NCBI GenBank assembly: GCA_030017655.1 | Contig: JASEIM010000007.1 | Location: 1-64,000 of the forward strand | DNA length: 64,000 nt | Reading direction: 5' to 3' | Source: Methanobacterium sp. | Lineage (GTDB): Archaea; Methanobacteriota; Methanobacteria; Methanobacteriales; Methanobacteriaceae | Shown: positions 43,963-52,851 of the stretch, piece after piece | Layout: each line of letters opens with the position of its first letter | How positions within the stretch are numbered: position 1 is the stretch's first letter | Program-made: the position numbers and the translations under genes | Notes under the pieces: model-generated | Databases searched by the model: none | Told to the model about the DNA's origin: nothing | The model's input: the letters and a program-made list of their open reading frames with translations, nothing else

Positions 43963-44205
43963 GTGAGTGTACAGAAAAATGTGAATGTTTCAAGACCACT
44001 TGATGCACTAGGTAAATCTTTAAACTCCCAAGTATTAATCAAGCTTAAAGGCGGAAGAGAATTTAGGGGAGTTCTTAAAAGTTTTGACATGCATATGAAC
44101 CTTGTATTAAATGATGCTGAAGAACTTGAAAATGGAGAATCATCCCGAAGATTGGGAATTGTACTTATAAGAGGAGACAACATAGTTTATATATCTCCAG
44201 GCTAA
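43963..44205 (+). CDS. Sm-like archaeal protein (SmAP1)
   Basis: An 80-residue LSm protein with both Sm motifs: RPLDALGKSLNSQVLIKLKGGREFRGVLKSFDMHMNLVLNDAEE (Sm1) and LGIVLIRGDNIVYISPG (Sm2). It forms heptameric rings that bind U-rich RNA. The start is GTG 43963 after AGGTGATAAT. L37e follows 94 bases downstream, an arrangement conserved in archaea and eukaryote-like translation operons. Confidence 0.95.
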   Translation: MSVQKNVNVSRPLDALGKSLNSQVLIKLKGGREFRGVLKSFDMHMNLVLNDAEELENGESSRRLGIVLIRGDNIVYISPG

Positions 44206-44299
44206 CTTTTAAAATATAAATAAATTAAAAACTTTTAATCTGATTAGTTTTAATTAATGAACTAAATTTTGTAAATTCAAATTTATAGGAGGATAATGA

Positions 44300-44482
44300 A
44301 TGAAAGGAACGCCCTCATTTGGTAAGCGTAATAAAAAAACCCACATTAGGTGTAGGAGATGTGGTAAAAACTCATACCACGCAAGAAAAAAATACTGCGC
44401 AGCATGTGGTTTTGGAAGATCCAGCAGAATACGAAAGTACAGCTGGCAAAATAAGAAAATTACAGGATATAGGTTGAAATAG
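44300..44482 (+). CDS. rpl37e: 50S ribosomal protein L37e
   Basis: A 60-residue zinc-ribbon ribosomal protein: MKGTPSFGKRNKKTHIRCRRCG, then KKYCAACGFGRSSRIRKYSW, giving the CxxC...CxxC zinc site. The RBS ATAGGAGGATAATGA is strong. Its stop TAG abuts the ATG of the next gene at 44483, so translation is coupled. Confidence 0.97.
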   Translation: MKGTPSFGKRNKKTHIRCRRCGKNSYHARKKYCAACGFGRSSRIRKYSWQNKKITGYRLK

Positions 44483-45352
44483 ATGGACGCAAAGAATCCT
44501 ATTGATGTACGGATAATTGTAGAAGGTGCATCAGATGTGGAAAGCATTTCTAGAGCTATGAAGAATATAGCTTTAGGGGCTGAATACCACATTACCATAT
44601 CCTCTATAATCCCTACAACAAGCCCAGAAATAGCAAAGAGAGCTGTAAAGGGTGCAGATATTGTTTTAATTGCAACTGATGTTGATGCCCCAGGACGTGA
44701 ACTTGCAGAAAAGTTCCAGAAAGTCCTGAAAAATGAAGTGGGACATATTGAACGGATGAAACTTCCTTTTGGACATGATGTTGAATATATAGACCCTTTT
44801 TTAATACAGAATGAAATAAAAAATGCAATTATAAGGTCAGGGCTAATTGCTATTGCCAATATTAAACTGCTTCGTGAATTTGAAGATAAATTAAAAGAAT
44901 CAAAAGAAGTAATCGGAAATTTATCTCAAATTAATAAAGAATTAGAGGCAGCAAATAAAGAAATTTCTTTTAAACATGATGAAATTGTTAAATCAAATGA
45001 TAAACTCAATGAGGAAACAGATAATTTAAATAAAAAATATAATGGTTTAAAGAATGAGTTTACCGCATTGAAGCGCGAATATGAGGATATTCAAAGCAAA
45101 GATTTATTTGAAGTGTTTTCTATAAAAGAATTATGGAAAGAATCTTTTAATGAAGAATTAGATGATTACGAACAAATTTATTTTATAAGTAATGAATTTA
45201 AGCCAGAAAATATTGTAGTTGGTCAAAATCGAATTGCAGCTTTAACTAAAAAAGATGCTGTTGACTGGCTTAAAATAATCAGAACAGTCTTAATATTTTA
45301 TGATTCTAAAATTGAAGACTTAAAGGAAGATTTTAATAAAGGAAAAATTTAA
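44483..45352 (+). CDS. TOPRIM-domain protein with long coiled coil
   Basis: 289 residues. An N-terminal TOPRIM domain (1-125) has the catalytic-type Glu in RIIVEGASDVESIS and the D-x-D motif ATDVDAPGRELA. Residues 128-215 form a continuous coiled coil; a C-terminal alpha-helical domain follows (LFEVFSIKELWKESFNEELDDY ... KDAVDWLKIIRTVLIFYDSK). It is not a topoisomerase or primase since no other domains are present; OLD/RNase M5-like small TOPRIM activity is possible. It overlaps the L37e stop and seems tied to ribosome or RNA metabolism. Confidence 0.82.
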   Translation: MDAKNPIDVRIIVEGASDVESISRAMKNIALGAEYHITISSIIPTTSPEIAKRAVKGADIVLIATDVDAPGRELAEKFQKVLKNEVGHIERMKLPFGHDVEYIDPFLIQNEIKNAIIRSGLIAIANIKLLREFEDKLKESKEVIGNLSQINKELEAANKEISFKHDEIVKSNDKLNEETDNLNKKYNGLKNEFTALKREYEDIQSKDLFEVFSIKELWKESFNEELDDYEQIYFISNEFKPENIVVGQNRIAALTKKDAVDWLKIIRTVLIFYDSKIEDLKEDFNKGKI

Positions 45353-45436
45353 TTAAACTTATTTAATATACTAAGCCCATAAAGGGTAACTTCATTTTCA
45401 ATACAACTAATCTAGATAAAATCAGGAGAATTGAAA

Positions 45437-46846
45437 TTGCAGGATAAATGTGGTATTGTAGGTGCATATTCTCACAAAAAGTCTAAAAACGTTTCAAGAT
45501 CCATATATTATGGGCTTTATGCTTTACAGCACAGGGGACAGGAATCCGCAGGAATTTCCGTACACAATGATGAAGAAATGTGTACATATAGAGGTATGGG
45601 GCTCGTTTGCGATGTTTTTAACAATGGAAATATCGAAGGACTAGAGGGTCATGTTGGAATTGGACATGTAAGATATTCAACTACAGGTAAATCAAAAATA
45701 GAAAATTCACAGCCCTTTTTTAATGAATTTGAATTTGGAACAATTGCAGTTGCTCATAATGGAGATATTATAAACTCCATGGAATTGAGGGAGGAACTGG
45801 AAAATCACGGTTATGAATTTAAATCAGATACTGATTCTGAAGTTATCTGTCAGTTACTTACTGAAATTTATCTTAAAACAAAGGATATAGTAAAAGCAAT
45901 TCAGGAAGTATCAAAAAAACTGATAGGTTCTTATTCACTGGTTATTTTACTTAACAATGAACTGATTGTGGTTAGAGATCCGGTAGGAATTAAGCCTCTT
46001 TCACTGGGTAAGAAAGGAGATATGGATATTGTAGCATCTGAAACTGTTGCATTTGATGCTATTGGTGGTGAATACATCCGTTCTATAGAACCTGGAGAGA
46101 TACTTGTTATAAACGATGAAATGAATAGTTTTAAAATGGAAAATGTTAATTCCACAAGAAGAGCACATTGTATGTTTGAATATGTTTATTTCGCCCGTCC
46201 AGACAGTATACTGGATGATAGGAATGTTTATGATGTGCGTTTAAACATTGGAAAAGCGCTTGCTAGAGAATATTCTACAGATGCTGAGGTTGTAATGCCT
46301 GTACCTGACTCTGCAATTACTGCCGCAATAGGTTATTCGAGAGAATCAGGACTCCCTTACGGGGAAGGCCTTATTAAAAACCGTTATGTAGGCAGAACGT
46401 TTATTATGCCAACCCAGGAAGAGCGTGAGAACTCGGTAAGGCTTAAAATGAACCCGGTCAAATCAGAACTTGAGGGTAAAAAAATAGTGCTTATAGATGA
46501 CAGTATAGTGAGGGGGACTACTTCAAGATCAACAGTCAATGCTTTAAAGGATGCTGGAGCCAAAGAAATTCATTTAAGAATAGGATGCCCTCCAATTATA
46601 TCGCCATGTTATTATGGAATAGCAATGGCAACAAAAAGAGAACTTATAGCTTCAAATAAAGAAATAGAAGAGATAAGAGAATATTTAGGCGTGGATTCAC
46701 TGGGATATCTGAGTGTCGATTCACTTGTAGAATGCATAGGCATAAAAAGAGACGAACTTTGTCTTGGATGCCTTACAGGAGAATATCCAACATCATTACC
46801 TGAAAATATTGAAGAATATGAAGCTAAACGCTGTACATGCCCTTAA
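45437..46846 (+). CDS. purF: Amidophosphoribosyltransferase
   Basis: 469 residues from the TTG at 45437 (AGGAG eight bases upstream; TTG 45431 would be too close). The N-terminal Ntn glutaminase requires processing to Cys in DKCGIVGAYSH. The phosphoribosyltransferase motif is VLIDDSIVRGTTSRS-like (IVLIDDSIVRGTTS). Four Cys (RAHCMFEY, IGCPPIISPC, and the two of CLGCLTGEYP) match the [4Fe-4S] ligands of the Bacillus enzyme. First committed step of purine synthesis. Confidence 0.96.
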   Translation: MQDKCGIVGAYSHKKSKNVSRSIYYGLYALQHRGQESAGISVHNDEEMCTYRGMGLVCDVFNNGNIEGLEGHVGIGHVRYSTTGKSKIENSQPFFNEFEFGTIAVAHNGDIINSMELREELENHGYEFKSDTDSEVICQLLTEIYLKTKDIVKAIQEVSKKLIGSYSLVILLNNELIVVRDPVGIKPLSLGKKGDMDIVASETVAFDAIGGEYIRSIEPGEILVINDEMNSFKMENVNSTRRAHCMFEYVYFARPDSILDDRNVYDVRLNIGKALAREYSTDAEVVMPVPDSAITAAIGYSRESGLPYGEGLIKNRYVGRTFIMPTQEERENSVRLKMNPVKSELEGKKIVLIDDSIVRGTTSRSTVNALKDAGAKEIHLRIGCPPIISPCYYGIAMATKRELIASNKEIEEIREYLGVDSLGYLSVDSLVECIGIKRDELCLGCLTGEYPTSLPENIEEYEAKRCTCP

Positions 46847-46896
46847 TTTACAATAAATTAATTCATTAGATCATTCCTTTTTATAAGAGATTAACG

Positions 46897-48090
46897 GTGA
46901 TTAAAATCGTTGAATTACTTTCACCTGCACGAGATTTTACTGCATTAAATGCCGCAATTAAAAATGGCGCTGATTCTGTATATGTTGGCATTGAAGGATG
47001 CAACATGAGGGCAAATGTCACAAATTTCACTTTTGAAACCCTTAAAGATGCAGTAAAACAATGTCATGATGCTGATAAAAAGATATATGTCTGCACAAAT
47101 ACAATAATGAAAAATAGGGATATAGACTATTTTAAAGACATTTTACCGGTTATTCATTCTTATGATGTGGATGCATTGATTATTTCTGACCTTGGTGCTC
47201 TTAAACTTGCAAGAGATGAAGGTATTGATGTTCATATGAGTATTCAGGCCAATATTTCTAATTTTGAATCTCTTAATCTGCTTGAAAAGTTTGGTGTAAA
47301 ACGTGTTGTTTTATCAAGAGAATTATCACTTTCTGAAATTAAAGTAATTAAGGAAAAAACCAATCTTGAAATTGAAACTTTTATTCATGGCGCAATGTGT
47401 GTTGCAATTTCTGGAAGATGCTTTTTAAGTTCCTCACTTTACGAGAAAAGTGCAAACTGCGGTGAATGTTTACAGCCATGCAGAAAAAAATGGAAATTAA
47501 TTTCAGAAGATTCTGATGAGTTTGAACTAATTCAAAATGAGAATGAAAGCCATATTTTAAGCCCAAAGGACCTCTGCATGATAAAACATGTTCCAGAACT
47601 TATTGGGGCTGGAATCGATGCATTTAAAATTGAGGGAAGGGCAAGAGCTGCTGATTACGTTGCAACAGTGACCAAGACTTATAGAGAAGCCATTGACAAA
47701 TATGAAAATGGTAAGTGGGAATTCGATGAAAAATGGATTACCGAGCTTAAAAAAGTTTTCAATAGAGGTTTTAACACAGGATTTTACTTTAAAACCCCTT
47801 ATAAAACAAGTTCATATAATGAAGCTATTTATACTAAAAAAGACATTGGTTCGGTGGTTAATTATTATAAAAAGGTCTCTGCAGCAGAAATCAGACTCTG
47901 GGAAGACCTTAAAATTAGTGATGAAATTATAATTCAGGGAAATAAAACCGGTTCTTTTGTTCAGAGGGTTGAATCAATGCAAATTGATGGCAAAGATATT
48001 CAAGAGGCTAAAAAAGGTCAAAATGTAGGCTTATTGGTTAAAGAAAAGGTTAGGCCTAATGATATAGTTTATAAAAGGATAAAAAGATAA
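46897..48090 (+). CDS. Peptidase U32-family protein
   Basis: 397 residues: LLSPARDFTALNAAIKNGADSVYVGIEG, the TIM-barrel-like N-terminal part, the Cys-rich motif GAMCVAISGRCFLSSSLYEKSANCGECLQPCRKKW, KDLCMIKHVPELIGAGIDAFKIEGRARAADYV, and a C-terminal beta domain. U32 proteins such as RlhA and TrhP work in RNA hydroxylation and use an Fe-S cluster held by these Cys, so an RNA-modification role is likely rather than proteolysis. Start GTG 46897; weak ribosome site. Confidence 0.88.
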   Translation: MIKIVELLSPARDFTALNAAIKNGADSVYVGIEGCNMRANVTNFTFETLKDAVKQCHDADKKIYVCTNTIMKNRDIDYFKDILPVIHSYDVDALIISDLGALKLARDEGIDVHMSIQANISNFESLNLLEKFGVKRVVLSRELSLSEIKVIKEKTNLEIETFIHGAMCVAISGRCFLSSSLYEKSANCGECLQPCRKKWKLISEDSDEFELIQNENESHILSPKDLCMIKHVPELIGAGIDAFKIEGRARAADYVATVTKTYREAIDKYENGKWEFDEKWITELKKVFNRGFNTGFYFKTPYKTSSYNEAIYTKKDIGSVVNYYKKVSAAEIRLWEDLKISDEIIIQGNKTGSFVQRVESMQIDGKDIQEAKKGQNVGLLVKEKVRPNDIVYKRIKR

Positions 48091-48206
48091 TAAAAAGAAT
48101 ATTTAGTTAAATAGATAAATTAAACATAAAACAATTACAAAAATGCTTAATAAATGAAATGATAAATAGAAATTGTTTAAGATAAATATTATTCTGGAGT
48201 GATGAT

Positions 48207-48686
48207 ATGATAACCGTAGAAGATTCTATGGAAAAAAATGTTATTAAATTTAAAGAAAAAGACACAATAAGTTATGTTGCCAATATTTTAAGGGAAAAAA
48301 AGATAAGCGGAGCCCCAATAGTTGATAATGACAATAAAGTTATTGGTATTGTTAGTGAAGGGGATATAATGAGGCTAATTGAAGTTCATTCTCCCAATCT
48401 TAACCTGATTCTACCAGCTCCGCTCGATTTAATTGAATTACCTGTAAGAATGCGCCTTGAACTTGATGAATTAGCTGAAGGCGTGGCTAAAGCTGCTTCT
48501 GTTCTTATCGGGGAAATTATGACCAAAGATGTTGTAAGGGTCAGAAGAAATATTTCAATTTCAGATGCTGCTGAACTCATGGATAAACACGACGTAAATA
48601 GACTTCCTGTGGTTGATGAAAATGATAAATTAATTGGAATTATAACACGGGGAGATATTATAGGTGCCCTGGTGAAAAAAGAATGA
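48207..48686 (+). CDS. CBS-domain pair protein
   Basis: A 159-residue protein with two CBS motifs: residues 1-60 (SMEKNVIKFKEKDTISYVANILREKKISGAPIVDNDNKVIGIVSEGDIM) and 95-155 (IMTKDVVRVRRNISISDAAELMDKHDVNRLPVVDENDKLIGIITRGDII). The middle holds a small linker. Such Bateman modules bind adenosyl nucleotides and sense energy or SAM. The stop overlaps the cfbC start (ATGA at 48683-48686), so the two are translationally coupled and the CBS protein could control F430 synthesis. RBS GGAGTGATGAT. Confidence 0.9.
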   Translation: MITVEDSMEKNVIKFKEKDTISYVANILREKKISGAPIVDNDNKVIGIVSEGDIMRLIEVHSPNLNLILPAPLDLIELPVRMRLELDELAEGVAKAASVLIGEIMTKDVVRVRRNISISDAAELMDKHDVNRLPVVDENDKLIGIITRGDIIGALVKKE

Positions 48687-49483
48687 ATAAAACCAAAAAA
48701 ATTGCAATTTACGGTAAGGGAGGCATAGGGAAATCCACAATTGTCTCCAATATTGCGGCAGCATATTCTGAAGACTATAATGTGCTTGTAATTGGATGTG
48801 ATCCAAAAGCTGACACTACGCGGACTCTTGTTGGGAGAAGGACGCCCACAATACTGGATATTGTAAAAGAAAAAAAAGATGCAGTAGTTGAAGATATTGT
48901 ATTTTCAGGATATAACGATGTCAGGTGCGTGGAATCAGGAGGTCCAGAACCTGGTGTTGGATGCGCAGGAAGGGGCGTTATTGTTGCAATGGGCTTACTT
49001 GATAAGCTCGGAGCATTTTCTGATGATGTGGATATAATTATTTATGATGTACTTGGTGATGTTGTCTGCGGAGGATTTGCAGTTCCATTAAGGGAAGATT
49101 TCGCTGATGAAGTATATATTGTAACCTCAGGGGAATATATGGCGCTTTATGCAGCTAATAATATATGTAAAGGTATAAAGAAGCTTAAAAGTAATCTTGG
49201 AGGTATTATCTGCAACTGCAGAGGTATTGAAAACGAAATTGAAATAGTAACCGATTTTGCAGATAGGGTTGGAAGCAAGGTTATAGGTGTCATACCCCGC
49301 AGTGAAATGGTTCAGCAGAGCGAAATCGATGCAAAAACTGTTATTGAAAAATTTAGTGAATCAAAACAGGCTATACTTTATAGAGGCCTTGCTGAATCTA
49401 TATATTCAAATGAAGATTTTGTTATTCCTGAGCCAATGGATATTGACGAATTTGACCAGTTTTTCAGAAAATTTCAAAAATAG
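48683..49483 (+). CDS. cfbC: Ni-sirohydrochlorin a,c-diamide reductive cyclase, reductase component
   Basis: A 266-residue NifH-like ATPase that delivers electrons to CfbD, reducing the Ni-tetrapyrrole to the F430 ring for methyl-CoM reductase. Features: P-loop YGKGGIGKSTIVSN, switch CDPKADTTR, the two [4Fe-4S] ligands Cys in PGVGCAGRG (about residue 93) and DVVCGGFAVP (about 127). It is not nitrogenase NifH: no nitrogenase genes are nearby and the C-terminal region is short. Coupled to the CBS gene upstream. The other cfb genes are not in the window. Confidence 0.93.
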   Translation: MNKTKKIAIYGKGGIGKSTIVSNIAAAYSEDYNVLVIGCDPKADTTRTLVGRRTPTILDIVKEKKDAVVEDIVFSGYNDVRCVESGGPEPGVGCAGRGVIVAMGLLDKLGAFSDDVDIIIYDVLGDVVCGGFAVPLREDFADEVYIVTSGEYMALYAANNICKGIKKLKSNLGGIICNCRGIENEIEIVTDFADRVGSKVIGVIPRSEMVQQSEIDAKTVIEKFSESKQAILYRGLAESIYSNEDFVIPEPMDIDEFDQFFRKFQK

Positions 49484-49503
49484 CTATCTGGAATACTTCT
49501 AAT

Positions 49504-50004
49504 TTATTTTATTGTTTTTATGATAGTATCTGTGGCTTTATCTATTTCTTTTCTTGATGAAGTTTGATTATTACCATTCCATCCTGTAAATGCCCATGAT
49601 ACCAGATGATAATATTTATTATTTTTTTTGAAGAAATATTCATCCTGTATATCACCATTCATATTGCTTGTAGTCTTTATAATGTTCACTTCTATATTAC
49701 CTATAGTTTTTTTCCTTTTTATTACATTATAGCTGTTTGTATCTGTATTTAATGCTTTTTTATATGCCGAATTAAACTTTTCTTTGTTCTTTAATTCAAT
49801 TACTCTTATACGTGGATCTCTACCCATCCAGATTACAGTACCTTCTCCTGGCATTGGGTGTAATTCCCATCCATCTGGCATCTGAAAATTAACAAAGGTG
49901 CTTCCATATATGGAAGAATCTTTTTCAGGCTCTTTAGTATTTGTACAGCCCATGATAGCAGATATTAACAAAATAGTTATAAAAACGGTGGCCATATTTT
50001 TCAT
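49504..50004 (-). CDS. Putative lipoprotein (PsbP/DcrB-like)
   Basis: 166 residues with a signal peptide and lipobox SAIMGC (Cys about residue 20), so anchored by lipid outside the membrane. The mature part starts with a charged linker and folds like DcrB/PsbP proteins: NFQMPDGWELHPMPGEGTVIWMG, then beta strands and DEYFFKKNNKYYHLVSWAFTG. Function unknown. The ATG at 50004 or 49995 is possible. It is convergent with cfbC. Confidence 0.75.
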   Translation of the reverse strand: MKNMATVFITILLISAIMGCTNTKEPEKDSSIYGSTFVNFQMPDGWELHPMPGEGTVIWMGRDPRIRVIELKNKEKFNSAYKKALNTDTNSYNVIKRKKTIGNIEVNIIKTTSNMNGDIQDEYFFKKNNKYYHLVSWAFTGWNGNNQTSSRKEIDKATDTIIKTIK

Positions 50005-50331
50005 CTAAACCATATTATAATATATTAATACTTTTATATATTATTTACGGATTTATTAGCCTTTTTCTTTTTATGAATTTCAAGATAAACAAGGAATATA
50101 ATTTAATTTTAAATAAAGTCATGATAATGATGATGCTATTACATATTTTTTTTAAACCAAAATGTATAAATAGTGGTTTCAAGTTAAATGGTGAAAAAAA
50201 TAATTAGATTATCTTTTATTTTATAATTACTATATGGCTTAAAATCAAATTAAGTCAAATTAAATTTCTATATTCGATATTAAAAAAGACATTTTGATAT
50301 TACACGTATGGAAAAAGAGGAGTTAACTTAT
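50005..50331. other. AT-rich divergent intergenic region
   Basis: 327 bases between divergent small genes with TATA-like stretches near 50030 (minus) and near 50225-50235 (plus). Nothing coding or structured is evident. Confidence 0.4.
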
Positions 50332-50544
50332 ATGATTAAGAAATGGATATTATCTGTTATACATTGGATGTTTGGCGGTATAATTACATTGATGGGTATA
50401 TTTGAACTTTTAAAAATGAATTTTTCTACATTAGTATTATATCCGTGGTTTGAATTATTTATTGGAATAAGTATCTTAGTGTTAGGTTTTGTATTTGCAA
50501 AGAATATAATTAAACTTTCAGATAACTCATTTTCCAGTCTCTAA
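50332..50544 (+). CDS. Small membrane protein, 70 residues
   Basis: Starts at ATG 50332 after the strong GAGGAG; the ATG at 50308 lies before this site and is not preferred. Two hydrophobic helices (WILSVIHWMFGGIITLMGIFELL and WFELFIGISILVLGFVFA) are separated by a short loop, with a polar C-terminus. Function unknown. It is convergent with the GIY-YIG gene; only four bases separate the two stops. Confidence 0.65.
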   Translation: MIKKWILSVIHWMFGGIITLMGIFELLKMNFSTLVLYPWFELFIGISILVLGFVFAKNIIKLSDNSFSSL

Positions 50545-50548
50545 TAAA

Positions 50549-50971
50549 TTAAATTTTGAATTTAGCTGCATTCAATTCAAATTTTTTAAATGCATATATA
50601 CAGGCGCTTTCGGCATTTTCTATAGCTTTAAAATAGAAGAGATGGGAGTTGCATTTGCAATCGGAACATCCAAATTTATTAATGGATATTCCTTCCCCTG
50701 AAATTTCTCCTGCAATTTTACATTCCCACTTTTTATCGCTATTTTCAAATAGTACCTCTTCTATTTTGGAGTTAGAGGAGTTTAAAAGATAATCTACATG
50801 CCAGAATAGTTTTTTTTCTTCCCTTAGGTGCCTTTTAATTCTACCTTCAATAGAATTTAATGCAGAGCCTACATATACATAATAACCTTTTTTAAAGTCA
50901 AAATTTCCAAGTTTACCTATTTGAATTGTTGAATCGTGCATTAAACTAATTATAAGACAGTAAGTAGCCAT
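50549..50971 (-). CDS. GIY-YIG nuclease-family protein (DUF123)
   Basis: A 140-residue GIY-YIG domain: GKLGNFDFKKGYYVYVGSALNSIEGRIKRHL has the YYVYVGS pattern and catalytic Arg, KKLFWHVDYLL and the Glu downstream fit the DUF123 subfamily, and FGCSDCKCNSHLF supplies a Cys/His metal-like cluster. DUF123 proteins resemble the C-terminal half of some endonuclease III homologues, suggesting DNA repair; not proven. RBS ATGGTGAATTAA. Confidence 0.88.
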   Translation of the reverse strand: MATYCLIISLMHDSTIQIGKLGNFDFKKGYYVYVGSALNSIEGRIKRHLREEKKLFWHVDYLLNSSNSKIEEVLFENSDKKWECKIAGEISGEGISINKFGCSDCKCNSHLFYFKAIENAESACIYAFKKFELNAAKFKI

Positions 50972-51049
50972 TTAATTCACCATAAATGTAAATGATATAT
51001 TAAAAAAATTATGAAAATTATTTGGTTTAAAAGAGCATAAAATAGTTAT

Positions 51050-51454
51050 TCATTCAGTTATGTTATTAATATACTCCTTCACTTCTTCTATCTGCTGAAG
51101 ATAGTCATCAATTATGTCTAAAAGGTTTTGATATGGCCCTAATTCACGATCAAGCTTCTTTTGCATTTCTATTCTTTTTTTTGAAACCTTTGGTTTATTG
51201 AGACTTAAAGAATCAATAATTGAAGATTTATTCAAATAATCGGACTTTAAATATTTTAATTTTATTTCTCTCATATCAGAACTAACACAGCGCCGGATTT
51301 CATTTAAATATTCCTCTAATCTCAATAAATTAACTAATGTAGATTTGGTTTCAAAAACATATGATGTTTTTAATTCAAAATTCTCTATATCAAGCTTTTG
51401 AATCATTTTTTTATAGTCATTAGGCTTTAGAGTTTTTTCTCTGACTCGCTGCAT
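51050..51454 (-). CDS. Hypothetical coiled-coil protein, 134 residues
   Basis: Highly charged, all-helical protein: RVREKTLKPNDYKKMIQKLDIENFELK, then ESTLVNLLRLEEYLNEIRR-like heptads and a C-terminal coiled coil (KKLDRELGPYQNLLDIIDDYLQQIEEVKEYI). No known domain or motif. Soluble, probably dimeric. Start ATG 51454 has no strong ribosome site. Confidence 0.6.
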   Translation of the reverse strand: MQRVREKTLKPNDYKKMIQKLDIENFELKTSYVFETKSTLVNLLRLEEYLNEIRRCVSSDMREIKLKYLKSDYLNKSSIIDSLSLNKPKVSKKRIEMQKKLDRELGPYQNLLDIIDDYLQQIEEVKEYINNITE

Positions 51455-51667
51455 GTTTCAATATTTGAAAGTACTGGTATAAATATAATTATAATTGGAT
51501 AACTTCATGGAATTTAATATATGATTTTAAGATAAAAATAAATCATGTCTTTTTTCGAGAATATCTCTTTTTGAAATTATTTTAGATTTAAAAAATACTA
51601 AATAAAATAAAAAACTAATATTACATGATATGTTAATAAGATTTAAAAATATTAATGAGTGATTTTC

Positions 51668-52033
51668 ATGGCTTTAAAAGGATTAAATGTTGGAATTAAG
51701 AGTATAAAATTTGATAAGTTTACAGGGGATGTTGTAATAAATTTTATGCCCCTTAGAATTTCATTAATGGATTTAAATAAGTTATCTAATGAAATACCAG
51801 GAATACTGGAAGTATCAGATGAAGAAAAGCTGGAAATATATCTTAACAGATTTGCAGCGAACTTCATAAAACATGGAGCCCACGAACCTAAAGCTATCCA
51901 TGATCGGGCAAGAGAATTGGGATTAAGCCCTAAAGAGTTTGAAAATCTTATCTGTGAACGTGTGAAGCAAATGGGTAATGTATCGTCTATTGATATTGAA
52001 GAAGAGCCCCCGGCTCGTGTTGAAGGTGATTGA
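51668..52033 (+). CDS. Hypothetical protein, 121 residues
   Basis: Starts at ATG 51668 (MALKGLNVGIKSIKFDKFTGDVVINFMPLR). The N-terminal 45 residues look like a beta-sheet; the C-terminal 75 are helical (ADEKLEIYLNRFAANFIKHGAH, then a helix-turn-helix-like ARELGLSPKEFENLICERVKQMG) and end in an acidic tail. I do not recognise the family. Could be a small nucleic-acid-binding or adaptor protein. Confidence 0.6.
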   Translation: MALKGLNVGIKSIKFDKFTGDVVINFMPLRISLMDLNKLSNEIPGILEVSDEEKLEIYLNRFAANFIKHGAHEPKAIHDRARELGLSPKEFENLICERVKQMGNVSSIDIEEEPPARVEGD

Positions 52034-52345
52034 GCACACTAAATCATTCCGCTATTTTAAGAAAATAAATTAATCACCCTCTATTTTATTAAAACAGGGT
52101 ATAAAAAAAGTATCTACTTCATGAAGAAATTTTTTATGTTCTGAAGCCATTTCGCCGTACTTACTGCACTTTACAGATTTAAATATCATTTTTTTCCATA
52201 AAAAGGCATGATTTTTAAGTTTATTGTCTAAAATATTATTTATTTACAATAATTAGTAAAATAGATTATATATTCTGATAAAAATAAGGAGCTATGCATC
52301 TAAAAATTTACTTGAATCTTTATATTAATTTAAAGGAGTAATTCA
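52034..52345. other. Intergenic region, possible short ORF
   Basis: 312 bases. The only open stretch of note is a 39-codon frame on the minus strand at 52070-52189 that begins MIFKSVKCSKYGEM and lacks a ribosome site, so it is not called. TATA-like sequences occur before DUF371. Confidence 0.4.
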
Positions 52346-52759
52346 ATGGAGTACGTTTTCTATGCTAAAGGACATCCTAATGTTACATCGATGCATAAAT
52401 CCACATTTGAGGTAACAATGGATAAAGAGATTGGAATAAAAGCAGATTGCATTATTGGAGTTTCATCCAGAACAAAACTTGAAGATTTACCTGATGAGCT
52501 CAGGGAAGCCATAAAAAATGAAAACACAATAATAAAAGTCAAGCTTGAAACTGAAAATGGATATGATGAAATTAAAGGATACGGACATCCTGAATTAACG
52601 CTTGATCATCCCACAGATATGGTTTGCAGAAAAAGCGAGTTTAAATGCAGCAGGACTTTGATGATAAAAGCAGATAAAGCTGCAGTTGATTTGAATAAAG
52701 AACTGATCAATGATTTAAAGGACGGAAAAGAATTAAAAGTGAAAATAATTATTGAATGA
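52346..52759 (+). CDS. DUF371 domain-containing protein
   Basis: A 137-residue archaeal DUF371 protein: YAKGHPNVTSMHKSTFEVTMDKEIGIKADCIIGVSS, GHPELTLDHPTDMVCRKSEF, and the SRTLMIKADKAAVDLN segment. The GHP repeats and the conserved acidic/His residues suggest a metal- or ligand-binding site. Function unknown; conserved among methanogens. RBS TAAAGGAGTAATTCA. Confidence 0.88.
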   Translation: MEYVFYAKGHPNVTSMHKSTFEVTMDKEIGIKADCIIGVSSRTKLEDLPDELREAIKNENTIIKVKLETENGYDEIKGYGHPELTLDHPTDMVCRKSEFKCSRTLMIKADKAAVDLNKELINDLKDGKELKVKIIIE

Positions 52760-52851
52760 ACTATTAACTAACGGATAGTAATTCTGGAATTTAAGAATAA
52801 ATGGAGCATTTCTGGCTGTATAATTGAGTAAAATGTTTAAAAGGTGATAAT

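Noticed and set aside
46897..48090. Secreted collagenase from the peptidase U32 name
   Set aside because: No signal peptide; the Cys-rich motif fits RNA-modifying U32 proteins better.
48683..49483. NifH of a nitrogen-fixation cluster
   Set aside because: No nitrogenase genes nearby; sequence features and coupling fit CfbC of F430 synthesis.
52070..52189. 39-codon minus-strand frame beginning MIFKSVKCSKYGEM
   Set aside because: Looks mildly protein-like but has no ribosome site or known relative.
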